64,000 bases of DNA from CAVQNQ01 sp963714205 (GCA_963714205.1 CAVQNQ010000002.1:1240001-1304000); one strand, 5' to 3'; positions 9,102-18,474 are shown, counted from the stretch's first letter. Program-made: numbers and translations. Notes: generated by a model from the letters alone, not told the origin.

Positions 9102-10871
9102 CTAAAGATTAGTCGTTTCGGCCGTTTTCAGTTGCGTATCCGGCACGCCATTGCACATGTGCGCCGAAAAATCCGAGATGTTGTGTAACGCGAAGACCGG
9201 CACTCCGTCCGCATGCGGCGCTTTAATCCGAAACAGGTCGGCATCCTGCACGTCTTCGAACACGAAGGCCGGGCGCAAGTCGTCCTTTTCGGTTTGGATC
9301 TCGATGTTGTCGAACTGAATGCCTTTGACATGCCGCACGTAAAATCCGTGAGAAGGCATCTTGTGCAGGATGGCGGGAGCGCCGGAACCGCCTCTGCCCG
9401 GAACAGATTGTCCGGCAGCGATTCCGCCCCTGCCGGCCTGCGTTCCAGGCGTTTGGGGACCTCTTCCCGCGCCTCGGACGCCTGTCCCCTCGGGATGCCA
9501 ACGTCCGTCGGGGCCGCGTCCGTTCGGCCGGGGGGCTGCCACAAACATAGTGGGTTCCGGATACGTTTCCTCGTATTCGGGCGGCCGGTACGCGGCGTCG
9601 TCTCTGCTCCCGCCACCCTGATGTGAAATCTGAAGATTGCTGATCTTGACGTCCTCGATCAAATGACCCGGAATCCCGCTGATGATCGATCCCAGTTGGG
9701 AAACGGAATTCGAGCAGACCAGGTTGCTGACGATCACACGTTTCAGAGTTCCCACGGGAACGCCGTCGGGGCCGCGCATTCGGCTCCCTAACCGCATGAA
9801 GATCGGCGCACTCACGATATCGCGCATGGAAATGTTCGTGATGGTCACGTCTTCCAGAATGGCCCCATCCACCGTCTCCAGCGCCAGTCCCTGGCAGCCT
9901 TCGAAAACACAATTCGCGATAGTGATGTTGCGGAAGCCGCCGTTCGATTCGGTGCCGAACTTAATGCGGCCGGTATGCGGCACCCGAACCTCCGGACCGA
10001 ACTTCTTGTAGCTGCCGTCCAGCATGGTGCCTTCTTCCCAGCATCCGCTCACATAACAGTTGGTGATGGTGATGAACTCGGTCTGCTTGGCGCGGCCAAT
10101 CGCATAATCGGCCTTGAGGCAGATGCCGTCGTCCCATGGAGAGTTCACGTAACAGTTTGAGATGCGGACATTCCGGCAGGCGTCCACGTCCATGCCGTCG
10201 CGATTAGTATCGATCTTCAGGTTATCGATCGTCAGATTATCGACCCCGGTTGCCAAAATGCCGAAGTGGCCGCCGTGGAAAATCGAGAAATCGCGCAGCA
10301 GGACGTTCTTGCAATTCTTCAGGCTTATGGACTTGTTGCCCACGCCCGGAATTTGGGCGTCCATGCCGCGGCTTAACCCCCGTCCCCAGATGCGGCCCGT
10401 CCCTACGATGGCGACATTCTCGATGCCATCGCCCCACATCAGGCTGTTGCGGAAATGGCTATGGCCGAAATCCTGGTACATGTCCCACTCGTTTGGCTCC
10501 GCGGGATCGTATCCGCCCGCCGCGCCCCCGGCCGGGAAATCGGCGGCAATAATCGTAGATCCCTGTTCCAATCGCAACGATACGTTGCTCTTCAGATGAA
10601 GTGAATACGAAAGATATTCACCCGCGGGAAAGATCACCGCTCCCCCGCCGGCCTTCGCGGCTTCGTCAATGGCCCGGTTGATCGCGTGGGTATCGAGGCT
10701 CTTTCCATCGCCGGTTGCGCCATAAGCTCTCACATCGAATCTCTCGCGGAAAGCGGGACCGGGAGCGGTCTGCGCCGCGCTCTGGTCTGCCTTTGCGGCC
10801 AAGACGGCGGCGGTTGTGCCCACGCCAGCGAACTGCAGGAACCTCCTGCGCATACCGGATTGATTCGGCAT
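9102..10871 (-). CDS. GH28-like secreted polygalacturonase/rhamnogalacturonase
   Basis: A 589-residue right-handed beta-helix enzyme. The N terminus MRRRFLQFAGVGTTAAVLAA is a Tat-type export signal. DVRAYGATGDGKSLDTHAIN is the standard GH28 opening; the helix coils follow, with NRDGMDVDACRNVRISN and SPWDDGICLKADY supplying the conserved Asp residues, and FGTESNGGFRNITI further on. Residues about 445-505 are a Gly/Pro/Arg-rich low-complexity insert before the last coils. It cleaves galacturonan-type backbones (family knowledge; exact linkage unknown). It is transcribed in the same direction as the rhamnosidase, 90 bases upstream of it, so the two probably act together on rhamnogalacturonan. 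Confidence 0.9.
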   Translation of the reverse strand: MPNQSGMRRRFLQFAGVGTTAAVLAAKADQSAAQTAPGPAFRERFDVRAYGATGDGKSLDTHAINRAIDEAAKAGGGAVIFPAGEYLSYSLHLKSNVSLRLEQGSTIIAADFPAGGAAGGYDPAEPNEWDMYQDFGHSHFRNSLMWGDGIENVAIVGTGRIWGRGLSRGMDAQIPGVGNKSISLKNCKNVLLRDFSIFHGGHFGILATGVDNLTIDNLKIDTNRDGMDVDACRNVRISNCYVNSPWDDGICLKADYAIGRAKQTEFITITNCYVSGCWEEGTMLDGSYKKFGPEVRVPHTGRIKFGTESNGGFRNITIANCVFEGCQGLALETVDGAILEDVTITNISMRDIVSAPIFMRLGSRMRGPDGVPVGTLKRVIVSNLVCSNSVSQLGSIISGIPGHLIEDVKISNLQISHQGGGSRDDAAYRPPEYEETYPEPTMFVAAPRPNGRGPDGRWHPEGTGVRGAGRGPQTPGTQAGRGGIAAGQSVPGRGGSGAPAILHKMPSHGFYVRHVKGIQFDNIEIQTEKDDLRPAFVFEDVQDADLFRIKAPHADGVPVFALHNISDFSAHMCNGVPDTQLKTAETTNL

Positions 10872-11032
10872 AAAATCTTCTACTTAAGAAAAGCAAGACG
10901 TTTCGGTGCTAGGGTAGCACAAGGCACAACCGCACTTCATTCGAGCGGAACGGATGGCAACCGAGCGCCCCGCGTGGGTTCCCAATCATTGCCTGAATCT
11001 CCCCGGTTTCAATATTTACGCTTCGGCAACAG

Positions 11033-11270
11033 GGCTTCGCGCAGGCTTTCGTCCGTTTCGGAAGCCGTGCCACCGTTCTCGAGCGTGGACCACAATTGGT
11101 GAACGAACGTCTCGAAACCACAGCGCCCGGCATCTGGGCTTTGGGCGAGTGCGCAGGCAGCCCTCAGTTCACGCATATCTCCGAGGACGACTTCCGCATT
11201 GTCCAGGCCAACCTCCACGGTGGCTCTCGAAACACGCGTGGCCGCCTGGTACCGTTCTGCCTGCTGAACC
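11033..11270 (+). pseudogene. Internally deleted pyridine-nucleotide disulfide oxidoreductase
   Basis: One frame encodes GFAQAFVRFGSRATVLERGP, the second half of an NAD-binding Rossmann motif, followed directly by VNERLETTAPGIWALGECAG and FTHISEDDFRIVQANLHGG, which in mercuric-reductase/lipoamide-dehydrogenase-like proteins lie over 100 residues further on. The FAD-binding N terminus, the middle and the dimerisation domain are missing. It abuts a 90-base repeat at 11263. It is related to, but different from, the decayed homologue at 28569-29952. Confidence 0.75.
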
Positions 11271-11352
11271 GGCCGAGCCGGCGACCGGAGAGCCGCGCCG
11301 TTGCGCGAGTTCCCCGCGTGATCTCCGCCGCGACGGAATCAGATTGTCCGCG
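11263..11352. repeat. 90-base dispersed repeat, copy 1
   Basis: These 90 bases recur at 34497-34586 with only three mismatches. Copy 1 begins inside the last codons of the oxidoreductase remnant, while copy 2 begins a GC-rich repeat block. No coding function is apparent. Confidence 0.85.
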
Positions 11353-11425
11353 ACTGGATCGGTTAGTCCCGTACGGCCTCGAGAACCACACTTCAAGGTC
11401 TTCCCGGAATTCAAGGAGGCGTCGT

Positions 11426-11620
11426 ATGCAAAACGCTAACGAAATTCTCCTAACGAAGCTCGTACGCGAGCGCCTGTACGATGCGGCCTGCTTTCTGATG
11501 TCAAATTCCAGCGATGGATTGAAAGGCGTTTACAGCGAACCCGCGTCGGAACTGAATTTTCAAGACTTCGTTGCGTCACTGATGGCCAAGGTTATCGCTG
11601 TAGCGAAATCCGGGGAATAA
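11426..11620 (+). CDS. Small hypothetical protein
   Basis: A 64-residue ORF starting MQNANEILLTKLVRERLYDA and ending AVAKSGE, preceded by a strong AAGGAGG (11413-11419) at good spacing. The frame extends upstream into the oxidoreductase remnant, but the ribosome site fixes the start here. It has no signal peptide or membrane segment and looks helical with a mixed charge pattern. I do not recognise the family; it could be the tail of a larger ancestral protein. Confidence 0.55.
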   Translation: MQNANEILLTKLVRERLYDAACFLMSNSSDGLKGVYSEPASELNFQDFVASLMAKVIAVAKSGE

Positions 11621-11845
11621 AGGCAATTTCTGGCTTACCGCAGCAGCGCGAGTGACATTACGCAAACTCCTCCGGTTACACCGCTGATTGGAATGACGCT
11701 GCTAATTGCGAGGTGCTAGGGGCGTTTGACTTTGGGTCTCATCCCGAGCATCCGGAGGACACACGTTCAAGCCCGCCCCTGCCGCTTGCCTTCTGAATGC
11801 CGCGCCCGCCAGGGCGACGTGGGGCCGGCCACCCCGGCAATAGAG

Positions 11846-12015
11846 CTAGAGGGCGACCAGCTCAGCGAGCTTGGCCGCGATTTTCAGCGGGTTCGCCATG
11901 GAGGAACGGAAGTAGGCGATGTTGGAGTATCCGGCGCGAAATCCATTTGCCTCGGTCGCGCAAAGCGCCGTCTGCGCCAAGGCCAATTGAGGCGTACCAG
12001 TCCGGACCGTAGCCG
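11846..12015 (-). pseudogene. Possible C-terminal coding remnant
   Basis: One minus frame reads TGTPQLALAQTALCATEANG and then NIAYFRSSMANPLKIAAKLA before a stop at 11846. The sequence looks like genuine protein in composition, unlike the surrounding non-coding DNA, but it has no start and I cannot name its family. The rest of 11621-12053 shows no gene. Confidence 0.25.
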
Positions 12016-12053
12016 GCACGCAGTTGCGATAGGCTGAGGCTAAGGCCAGACAA

Positions 12054-12455
12054 ATGCGGCGGAATTCTCAAACGCTGTTCGACAGGGGCATCGAGCTGTT
12101 CAATCGGTGCGAGTTCTATGACTGCCACGAAGTTCTCGAAGAACTCTGGACCGATACCCATCAGCCTGAGCGCTGGTTCCTCCAGAGTCTGATCCACTTC
12201 GCGGTAGGATTCCATCATCACCAGCGCCACAACGCCATCGGAGCTTCGCGCCAACTCGCGAAAGGTTTACGCAAGATCCAGGCCTACTTGCCGGAATGGG
12301 GCGGAGTGCAAACGGCCGCTGTCGAGCAGGACGTCCGGCGCTGTCTGGCAGTCATTGAAGCCGGCGGCCAGATCGAAAGCTTCCCCACGGTCAAACTGCT
12401 TACTCCTTACCGGCCGGAGCCGGCTTCCGGCCCGCCGGCACGTAACACGCGGTAA
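12054..12455 (+). CDS. DUF309 family protein
   Basis: A 133-residue protein matching the DUF309 signature: FNRCEFYDCHEVLEELWTDT, then RWFLQSLIHFAVGFHHHQR and RQLAKGLRKIQAYLPEWGG. The HEVLEELW helix and the following all-alpha repeat define this small cytoplasmic family, which has no established biochemical role. Length is normal for the family. It starts at an ATG shortly after a weak AAGG and appears monocistronic. The last 15 residues are Pro/Arg-rich and run toward the GC-rich repeat block. Confidence 0.85.
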   Translation: MRRNSQTLFDRGIELFNRCEFYDCHEVLEELWTDTHQPERWFLQSLIHFAVGFHHHQRHNAIGASRQLAKGLRKIQAYLPEWGGVQTAAVEQDVRRCLAVIEAGGQIESFPTVKLLTPYRPEPASGPPARNTR

Positions 12456-12459
12456 CACA

Positions 12460-12720
12460 TGGTGGGCCGGTGCGGACAGGCGGCTACGCGGAGGCCCGCC
12501 TCCGCCGCGGCCGAATCGAAGCGATCACGTTGCTGCCACTGTCACGTCGCGGAACCCCCGGGCGCTGCGCCGGGTGCGGACCGGAGGAGCCATGCCGTCT
12601 TCCGCCGCCAGGCGGCCGCCGTGCGCGCCGCCCGAGCGGCGGCGGGACGAGTTTCTGCCGACCCGGCCCGCCGTACGCGCTGGACCACTCCGACGGTCCT
12701 CCCTGTTGATCCGCAAGCTA
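12460..12720. repeat. GC-rich repeat block
   Basis: Contains the recurrent hairpin module GCCGCCCGAGCGGCGGC (CGCCGC and GCGGCG arms around CCGA), here near 12623-12640, flanked by degenerate copies of the associated segments. ORFs across it are artefacts of the GC bias. Confidence 0.6.
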
Positions 12721-12873
12721 AGCAGTGCCGAGGTATATTGAGGACTGTCCAAAGAGGCTTCTGGAGCGCCGAGGACGTCCAGAAGATGATGCTTTACTTG
12801 CGTGTATGGAAGTGTTTTGCCGAGCGCGCTGATACTGAAATTCCATTTCGTCTTTGTCATGGAGGAGATGATC

Positions 12874-13284
12874 GTGCCTGTGTCCCGCCAGCGACCGTCC
12901 AAACCACCCGCCAAGCCACGTGTCAAGCGGGTGGTCAAGACGTCCTCACCCTTACCTCAACCATTCCTACGCTTCTACCACTCGGAGAGCCTCCGGGCGA
13001 AGACCCTCGCGGTCCTCACCACTGTCGAAAAGGCGACGGACAGCACGAAACATCGCGATGCCTTGGCCAACATCATTGTGGAACTGACCGACAGCGGCAT
13101 GGACTACTACTTCCTGAGGCCGCTGAAGCTCGCGAAGGCGGGCTTTCTCATCGAGCAATCAGCCAACCTCGGCATGTCTGCTACGACGGCGGTATTGGCA
13201 ACCGTTATCCGCAACATGATCGGCCGCATGGATGGCTCCCAACTTCTCACCGTGTGTAGCCACATTCGGCAGCTCATGGAGTGA
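12874..13284 (+). CDS. Conserved-looking hypothetical protein
   Basis: Predicted 136 residues. In-frame ATGs at 12802, 12859 and 12868 exist, but GGAGGA (12861-12866) is correctly spaced only for the GTG at 12874, giving an N terminus VPVSRQRPSKPPAKPRVKR. A basic, Pro-rich leader of about 30 residues is followed by a globular, mostly helical part containing HRDALANIIVELTDSGMDYY and RPLKLAKAGFLIEQSANLG. It has no membrane segment or signal peptide. Cytoplasmic; function unknown. The clean coding pattern and ribosome site support a real gene. Confidence 0.7.
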   Translation: MPVSRQRPSKPPAKPRVKRVVKTSSPLPQPFLRFYHSESLRAKTLAVLTTVEKATDSTKHRDALANIIVELTDSGMDYYFLRPLKLAKAGFLIEQSANLGMSATTAVLATVIRNMIGRMDGSQLLTVCSHIRQLME

Positions 13285-13559
13285 ACCACCGCTGTATCGT
13301 ACGGCGTCATCACCCTCCGCTTGTCGCCGCCCGAAGAGTGCCGCCTGGCCCATCGTTGAAGCAAACTTACTGCCGCACAGCCCTGTGTGGCTCGCTGCCT
13401 CGCCTAGACCCGCCTTCCGCCCGTGGCCACGTTTCCGTCGTCCGCGCGCCGAGGCCATCGACGCGAGCTTTCAGTCGGCACGTCCCGCACGTACTTCGGT
13501 ATGCAAAACGCGCGAACGAGCAGTTGTAGCCCGCCGCAGGCCAGCCGGACCCAGCCGCA

Positions 13560-14060
13560 CGGAGCGTGGGATGTCAGCGATTCGGATCTCGCACGTCCCG
13601 CAGCGTCCCGCAGACCCGGCCGTCGGGCCCACGGTGCAGCAGCGTGCGCAATTCGTCGGCCGGCCGCCGTTTCGTGTCGTCCGAGCGGCGGCGGGGCGGT
13701 CGCCGCCTCGCGAAAGCGCTCGGGCGCGCGAGGCCGCCGATTGCCTGGCCTGTTGGCACGTGGAGGTTCGTCTTCGCACCGGCCGGATCGAAGCTGTCAA
13801 CGTTGCCCGCCACTGCCTCAGCGCGGGGCCGCGGACAGGAGGCAGCGCATCGGTCGGCGCTGACTTGGAGTGCGCTGGGGCGCGGATGTCGGCGGTTTGC
13901 ATCTCGCACGTCGCGCCGCGTCCCGCGGACCCGGGCGGTCGTGCGCTGCGGCGCAGTGCGTTCCCTCCGCGGCCGGCCGCAGTGCGTGCCGCCCGAGCGG
14001 CGGCGGGGCGCCTTCGGGTAGTCGCCGGCGCGGCCCGCCACGCGCCCTCGACCACCACGG
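13560..14060. repeat. GC-rich dispersed repeat block with a long duplicated segment
   Basis: Holds at least two tandem-like units, each a module ending in GTCCCGC...GACC/CGG and a second module GCCGCCCGAGCGGCGGC. Bases 13681-13930 are almost identical to 27832-28082, differing by a few substitutions and two short indels. The remainder of 13285-14298 contains no gene I can support. Confidence 0.8.
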
Positions 14061-14298
14061 AAGAAGGCGCCGTCAGCCGCGTAGAGCAGTTCCGTTGTCG
14101 TCAACTTCCGCCAATGGGACTTCACGGGCGTTTGCTGGTGCGAAGAGGAGTTTGCAACAGTAATCCAAGGCGAAAGTCGGTCTGTGGTTTGCCCGGGTCC
14201 TGGAACTGATGTGACGCGGGAATAATTTGCGATAGTTGCCCGTCGCTCGGCGCTGGTGGGCACTTCCTGGCGATGCCGTCACTCTCCTCCCGTATGGA

Positions 14299-15348
14299 TC
14301 AAGGGTGCGTGAATTCGTTGGCGTGTGGAATCAACTCGAAGTATGTGCTGCTGGGAAGATTGGTCTGCCAATGACCAGTGAGACGGGCGTAGCCGCAAAT
14401 GCCCAAAAACAGCCCGGCGATCCCTGCAGCCACGATCCAGGCCGGCACGCGTTTCGCGTGGGGCGCCGACAGGCATAGAGCGCCGGCCGCGGGGCATGCG
14501 GCAACGCACTCGAGGCAACCGGTGCATTCGGCGGAACGAATCGTGATCAGGCGGTCCACCGGTAGCGCGGAGGGGCAGGCTTTGGCGCACTTTGCGCAAT
14601 CGATGCAGAAGCTGGGATCGCGGCGGATGCGCAAGGGGCTGGCCAGCGCGGCCACGCCCATCAGCGCGCCGTAAGGGCAAAGATAGCGGCACCAGAAGTT
14701 CTGGACCAAGACCGAAGCGATGACCAGGATGGCCGTGACAATGAAGCCGGTCAGCCCCAGGAAGCGGAAGAAGTTGAGCATCTTCACGTCGTCCACCAAC
14801 CCGTAGGGGCCGCTGAGAAAGGCGCGAATCGCGGGGACCGGCATCGAGCCGACCGCATACAGGAACAGGCCCAACAGGATATATTTCAGGCTGCGTGAGA
14901 CGATGTCCAGGGCGCGCGGCAAGCGGAAATTGCGGCCGAGAATGCGGCGGCCCCTGCGCCACAGCTACTCCGAGACGGTTCCCACCGGGCACAGCCACCC
15001 GCAGAAGCTCTTGCGGAAGAGCCACGATGCGACCAGAAAAGCGATCAGCAGAAACATGCCGGCAGGGTGGATGGCGGGCATGTCGCCGGACATGAACAGT
15101 ACCTTGAGGTTCATCAGAGAGGCGATAGGCAGCCACCCTTCGACACCGGGCGGACGAACGGCATACACGGAACGGCCTCCGGTTTCGTAGTAACGGACGA
15201 ATAGATAGAACTCGACGCCGATCCACACGTTGAGCGCCAGAAAGACCAATTGGAAGGCCCGGCGCAGCGCTTGCGAGCGGCCCTTGGCGGCGCGCTTCAC
15301 CAGCTTCTTACGGATCGTCTTGATCGGCGGTGCGGACATCGCGGCCAT
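14299..15348 (-). pseudogene. NosR/NapH/CcoG-like 4Fe-4S membrane ferredoxin, split by an in-frame amber codon
   Basis: One frame encodes a membrane-anchored electron-transfer protein. An N-terminal part (15348-14968) has three membrane segments and ends FCGWLCPVGTVSE. A TAG at 14965-14967 follows, and the same frame continues LWRRGRRILGRNFRLPRALD, then WCRYLCPYGALMG, CIDCAKCAKAC and CTGCLECVAAC. The two CxxCxxC clusters and two CxxxCP loops are diagnostic of polyferredoxins. Start chosen at the ATG at 15348, nine bases beyond the NO-reductase stop, so it is the last gene of that operon and may feed electrons to it. The single lesion could be a true nonsense mutation or a base-call error. Confidence 0.85.
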
Positions 15349-15356
15349 AGGCGTCC

Positions 15357-17642
15357 CTACTTGCGCGGTGTCTCGAGTTGCCGTACTTCCCATTCACCTT
15401 CGGCAACGTATCCGCTCTTTAGATAGGAGTGGCCGGTCAGCAGGCCGAGAACGAACCAGCCCAGCACCAGCGCGCCCAGGGCGAAGATGCTGTCGCCGAG
15501 CATCCTCATCCAGCGCAGTTGGTTCAGGTGCCCGCTATGCAGGAACTCGGCCGAGCGCGCGTACCACGTTCCATACTCCACGGAGGCCCAGGTCTGCGCC
15601 AAACCGATGGGTAACATACTGAGGAGCACCATCAGCGCGAGGCCGATGTTAATCGCCCAGAAGGCCAGCGACAGCGGGCCGTTCTTCCACGCCCTGCCCG
15701 GACGTAGCGCCCGCAGGCAGAAGAGCGTCAGGCCAAGGCCGAGCATCCCGTACACGCCGAATAGCGCGGTGTGGGCATGCACGGGAGTCGTGTTCAGGCC
15801 TTGCATGTAATACAGCGCGATGGGTGGATTGATGAGGAAGCCAAACAGCCCGGCGCCCACGAAATTCCAAAACGCCACCGCGACAAAGAAGTAGATGGGC
15901 CACTTGTAGGCCGCCACCCAGATATGTTGCTGGCGGGAGCGGGCCAGCCGGATATTCTCCCACGCCTCAAAGCCGATCAGCACCAGCGGAACCACTTCCA
16001 TGGCGCTAAAAACCGCCCCCAGTCCCAGCACGACGTTTGGCGTTCCGGCGAAATACAAATGATGGAACGTGCCGATGATCCCGCCGGACAGGAAGACCAC
16101 CGTGGAGAACAAAACGGCTCGCGTGGCCGTGACCACCGAGAGCAGTTTCAGCCGCGTCAGCAGGAACGCGATCACCACGGTGGCGAAGACTTCGAAGAAC
16201 CCTTCCACCCAAAGATGCACCACCCACCAGCGCCAGTACTCCGCCGTGACCAGATTGCTGCGCTCTCCGTACATCAGCCCGGCGGCGTAGAACAACGGGA
16301 TGGCGATGCTCGACAGCAAGAACATCAGCAACAATGAATGGTTTTGGTCTCGCCGGGCAATTGCCGGCTTGAGCGCGCGCCACATCAGCCACAGCCAGAA
16401 GGTCAGGCCGATGAACAGCAGGATCTGCCAGAACCGGCCCAGGTCGACATACTCGTAACCTTGGGTGCCGAACCAGAACCAGAGGTTGCCGAGCTTATGT
16501 TGTATGCTCATCCACTCGCCGGCCAGCGATCCCACCACCACCAGGATCAGCGCGCCGAACAACAGATTGACGCCCAGCCGCTGGCCCCTGGGTTCCGAGC
16601 CACCGACGGCCGGAGCGACGTAGATCCCAGTCGCCAGCCACGACGTGGCAATCCAGAACAGGCCAAGCTGCAGGTGCCAGGTACGCGCCACGCTATAGGG
16701 CAGCACACGATCGAGGGGAATCCCGTACAGGCCGGACCCCTCTACGCCGTAGTGCGCCACGATGGCGCCGAGCCCGACCTGCACGACCCACAATGCCGCC
16801 ACGACGAAGAAGTACTTCACGGTGGCTCGTTGAGAGGCGGTGGGCTTGAGGCCGAGCAGCGGGTCGCTCTCCGGGAGAAGCTCCTCGGCCACCGTCCGCG
16901 GCTGCGAAGCGAAATACCAGACCATGCCGCCCACGCCGGCGAGCAACAGAATGAAGCTGACTACGCTCCACACGATAGTCCCGGGTGTTGGCTGATTTCC
17001 GACCAACGGCTCGTGGGGCCAATTCTGTGTGTAGGTGATGTCCGATCCCGGCCGGTTGGTCGAGGCGGCCCAGGCGGTCCACCAGAAGAACGCGCTCATC
17101 TGGCGCAGCTTGACGGGATCGCTCATCGCGCCGCGCGGGATGGCGTACTCGCCGCGGCCGTTCGAGAACACGTCGGCGTAGTGGCGCGCGAGCTGCTCGA
17201 AGGCTTCGGCGCGAACCGGGGCGAGCGTGATCGTACGCGCCACCGGGTCGTAGGTATTGGTCCGCATCAGCAGTTGAAGCCGCGCCTGGAGGGCCGCCCG
17301 CTGTTCCACGCCGAGCGCCGCGTAATTCGAGGCGCCCGCCGCCGCCGCCCAGCGGTCGAGGATGAACGTGCATTCGCGATGCAGCCAGTCCGCCGTCCAA
17401 TCGGGCGCCACGTACGATCCGTGGCCCCAGACGGTGCCGACCTCTTGGCCGCCGATCGATTGCCAAACGCCTTGTCCGTCCTGAACGGCAGCTCCGTCGA
17501 ACAGAACCGCCGCGCCTCCGACGGCAACCTGAGACGGGATAGGAGGCGCGCTGTTGAGGATCTTGATTCCCACTCCGCCCAACACGGCGAAAGAGACGGT
17601 CATTACCATTCCCAGCGCAATCCACAATTTTCTGTAATTCAT
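15357..17642 (-). CDS. norB: Quinol-dependent nitric oxide reductase (qNor)
   Basis: A 761-residue inner-membrane enzyme reducing 2 NO to N2O with quinol electrons. An N-terminal membrane anchor and periplasmic cytochrome-c-like domain without a haem CxxCH (residues about 30-220, GTVWGHGSYVAPDWTADWL) precedes the 12-helix haem-copper-oxidase-like core. TWHLQLGLFWIATSWLATGIY, HLWVEGFFEVFATV and GTFHHLYFAGTP provide the conserved His ligands and the Glu near the non-haem iron. The fused layout distinguishes qNor from the two-subunit cNor. It is followed by the split polyferredoxin and preceded by a di-iron repair protein and a Crp/Fnr regulator, a typical nitrosative-stress arrangement. Confidence 0.95.
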   Translation of the reverse strand: MNYRKLWIALGMVMTVSFAVLGGVGIKILNSAPPIPSQVAVGGAAVLFDGAAVQDGQGVWQSIGGQEVGTVWGHGSYVAPDWTADWLHRECTFILDRWAAAAGASNYAALGVEQRAALQARLQLLMRTNTYDPVARTITLAPVRAEAFEQLARHYADVFSNGRGEYAIPRGAMSDPVKLRQMSAFFWWTAWAASTNRPGSDITYTQNWPHEPLVGNQPTPGTIVWSVVSFILLLAGVGGMVWYFASQPRTVAEELLPESDPLLGLKPTASQRATVKYFFVVAALWVVQVGLGAIVAHYGVEGSGLYGIPLDRVLPYSVARTWHLQLGLFWIATSWLATGIYVAPAVGGSEPRGQRLGVNLLFGALILVVVGSLAGEWMSIQHKLGNLWFWFGTQGYEYVDLGRFWQILLFIGLTFWLWLMWRALKPAIARRDQNHSLLLMFLLSSIAIPLFYAAGLMYGERSNLVTAEYWRWWVVHLWVEGFFEVFATVVIAFLLTRLKLLSVVTATRAVLFSTVVFLSGGIIGTFHHLYFAGTPNVVLGLGAVFSAMEVVPLVLIGFEAWENIRLARSRQQHIWVAAYKWPIYFFVAVAFWNFVGAGLFGFLINPPIALYYMQGLNTTPVHAHTALFGVYGMLGLGLTLFCLRALRPGRAWKNGPLSLAFWAINIGLALMVLLSMLPIGLAQTWASVEYGTWYARSAEFLHSGHLNQLRWMRMLGDSIFALGALVLGWFVLGLLTGHSYLKSGYVAEGEWEVRQLETPRK

Positions 17643-17699
17643 ACTGGATACCTCTCTGGAGGAGCCGCGTCGCTAGAGTATCCGCACCGGCGCTCCCTC

Positions 17700-18422
17700 T
17701 CAGTGCGCCCGCTCCATCTCGACCGCCCGTGGGAAGAGAACGTTGTTCTCCAGATGGATGTGCTGGTGCAAGTCGGCCTCGAATGCCGCCAGCGCCTGGT
17801 ATAGCGTCTGAAAGCTGACACAGGCATCGGCCGGCGCGGCGTAGCCATTGCTGATTTCGCGCATGCTGCGCAGCGCGTTGCCGGCGCCGTCGTGCTCGTG
17901 CATCATCATCGCCACCGGATTGCGCACGCTGCCGAAAGGAGACGGCAACATCGGTTCTTTTGCCACCGCCGCCTCTTCCATCCGCAGGATGTACGGAAAG
18001 AGAACCATCTCTTCTTTCATTAAATGGGTGGTCAACTCTTGGGCGAGGCCACCGAAGATTTCGCGCAGTCGTAGCAACTCGGGATGATTCGCCCCGTGTA
18101 CCGAGCACACCTTGTCGAACAGCGGGATCAGCCGGGCAATCTCCTCGCGCGTGTAAACGTGGTGCGTGCTCCGGATATGCGCGAGCAACTCGGACAGGGG
18201 CTCGGCTTGCCAATTCCGGACGGGCGGCATGGCGGAGGCGTCACGGCTCGCCGCGAGTGAGTCCGTCACCTGGCTGATGGACAAATGGGCCGCCTGGCAA
18301 GCCTCTGCCAGAGTTCGACCGCCGCCGCAGCAATAGTCGATGCCCAGCTTTTCAAACACGCGGGTTGCGCCCGGATGCTCCAGCGCGAGTTCGCCTACCG
18401 TCTTTTCCGTCATAACGCTCAT
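17700..18422 (-). CDS. RIC/ScdA/YtfE-type di-iron iron-sulfur repair protein
   Basis: A 240-residue cytoplasmic protein. Residues 1-60 are the ScdA N-terminal domain with KTVGELALEHPGATRVFEKL and GIDYCCGGGRTL, including the conserved Cys pair. Residues about 80-230 are a hemerythrin-like bundle with HIRSTHHVYTREE, SVHGANHPEL, LTTHLMKEEMVLFPY, MMHEHDGAG and LHQHIHLENNVLFPR, supplying the His and Glu iron ligands. Family members repair iron-sulfur clusters damaged by NO or oxidants. It lies 57 bases upstream of norB and 104 bases after the Crp/Fnr gene, matching its role in NO defence. Confidence 0.93.
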   Translation of the reverse strand: MSVMTEKTVGELALEHPGATRVFEKLGIDYCCGGGRTLAEACQAAHLSISQVTDSLAASRDASAMPPVRNWQAEPLSELLAHIRSTHHVYTREEIARLIPLFDKVCSVHGANHPELLRLREIFGGLAQELTTHLMKEEMVLFPYILRMEEAAVAKEPMLPSPFGSVRNPVAMMMHEHDGAGNALRSMREISNGYAAPADACVSFQTLYQALAAFEADLHQHIHLENNVLFPRAVEMERAH

Positions 18423-18474
18423 CGTGCTTCTCCTCGATGTGTCAAGCGTAATCCGGGCGGGTACTGCGCGCCTA

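Noticed and set aside
14965..14967. Amber codon considered as pyrrolysine or selenocysteine insertion
   Set aside because: No pyl or sel genes are in view, the codon is TAG in a non-methylamine enzyme and relatives have an ordinary residue there; nonsense mutation or base error is simpler.
16338..17804. Long ORFs on both strands across norB
   Set aside because: The minus-strand norB frame carries all family motifs; the others (including 16693-18213) are shadows of it and of the RIC gene.
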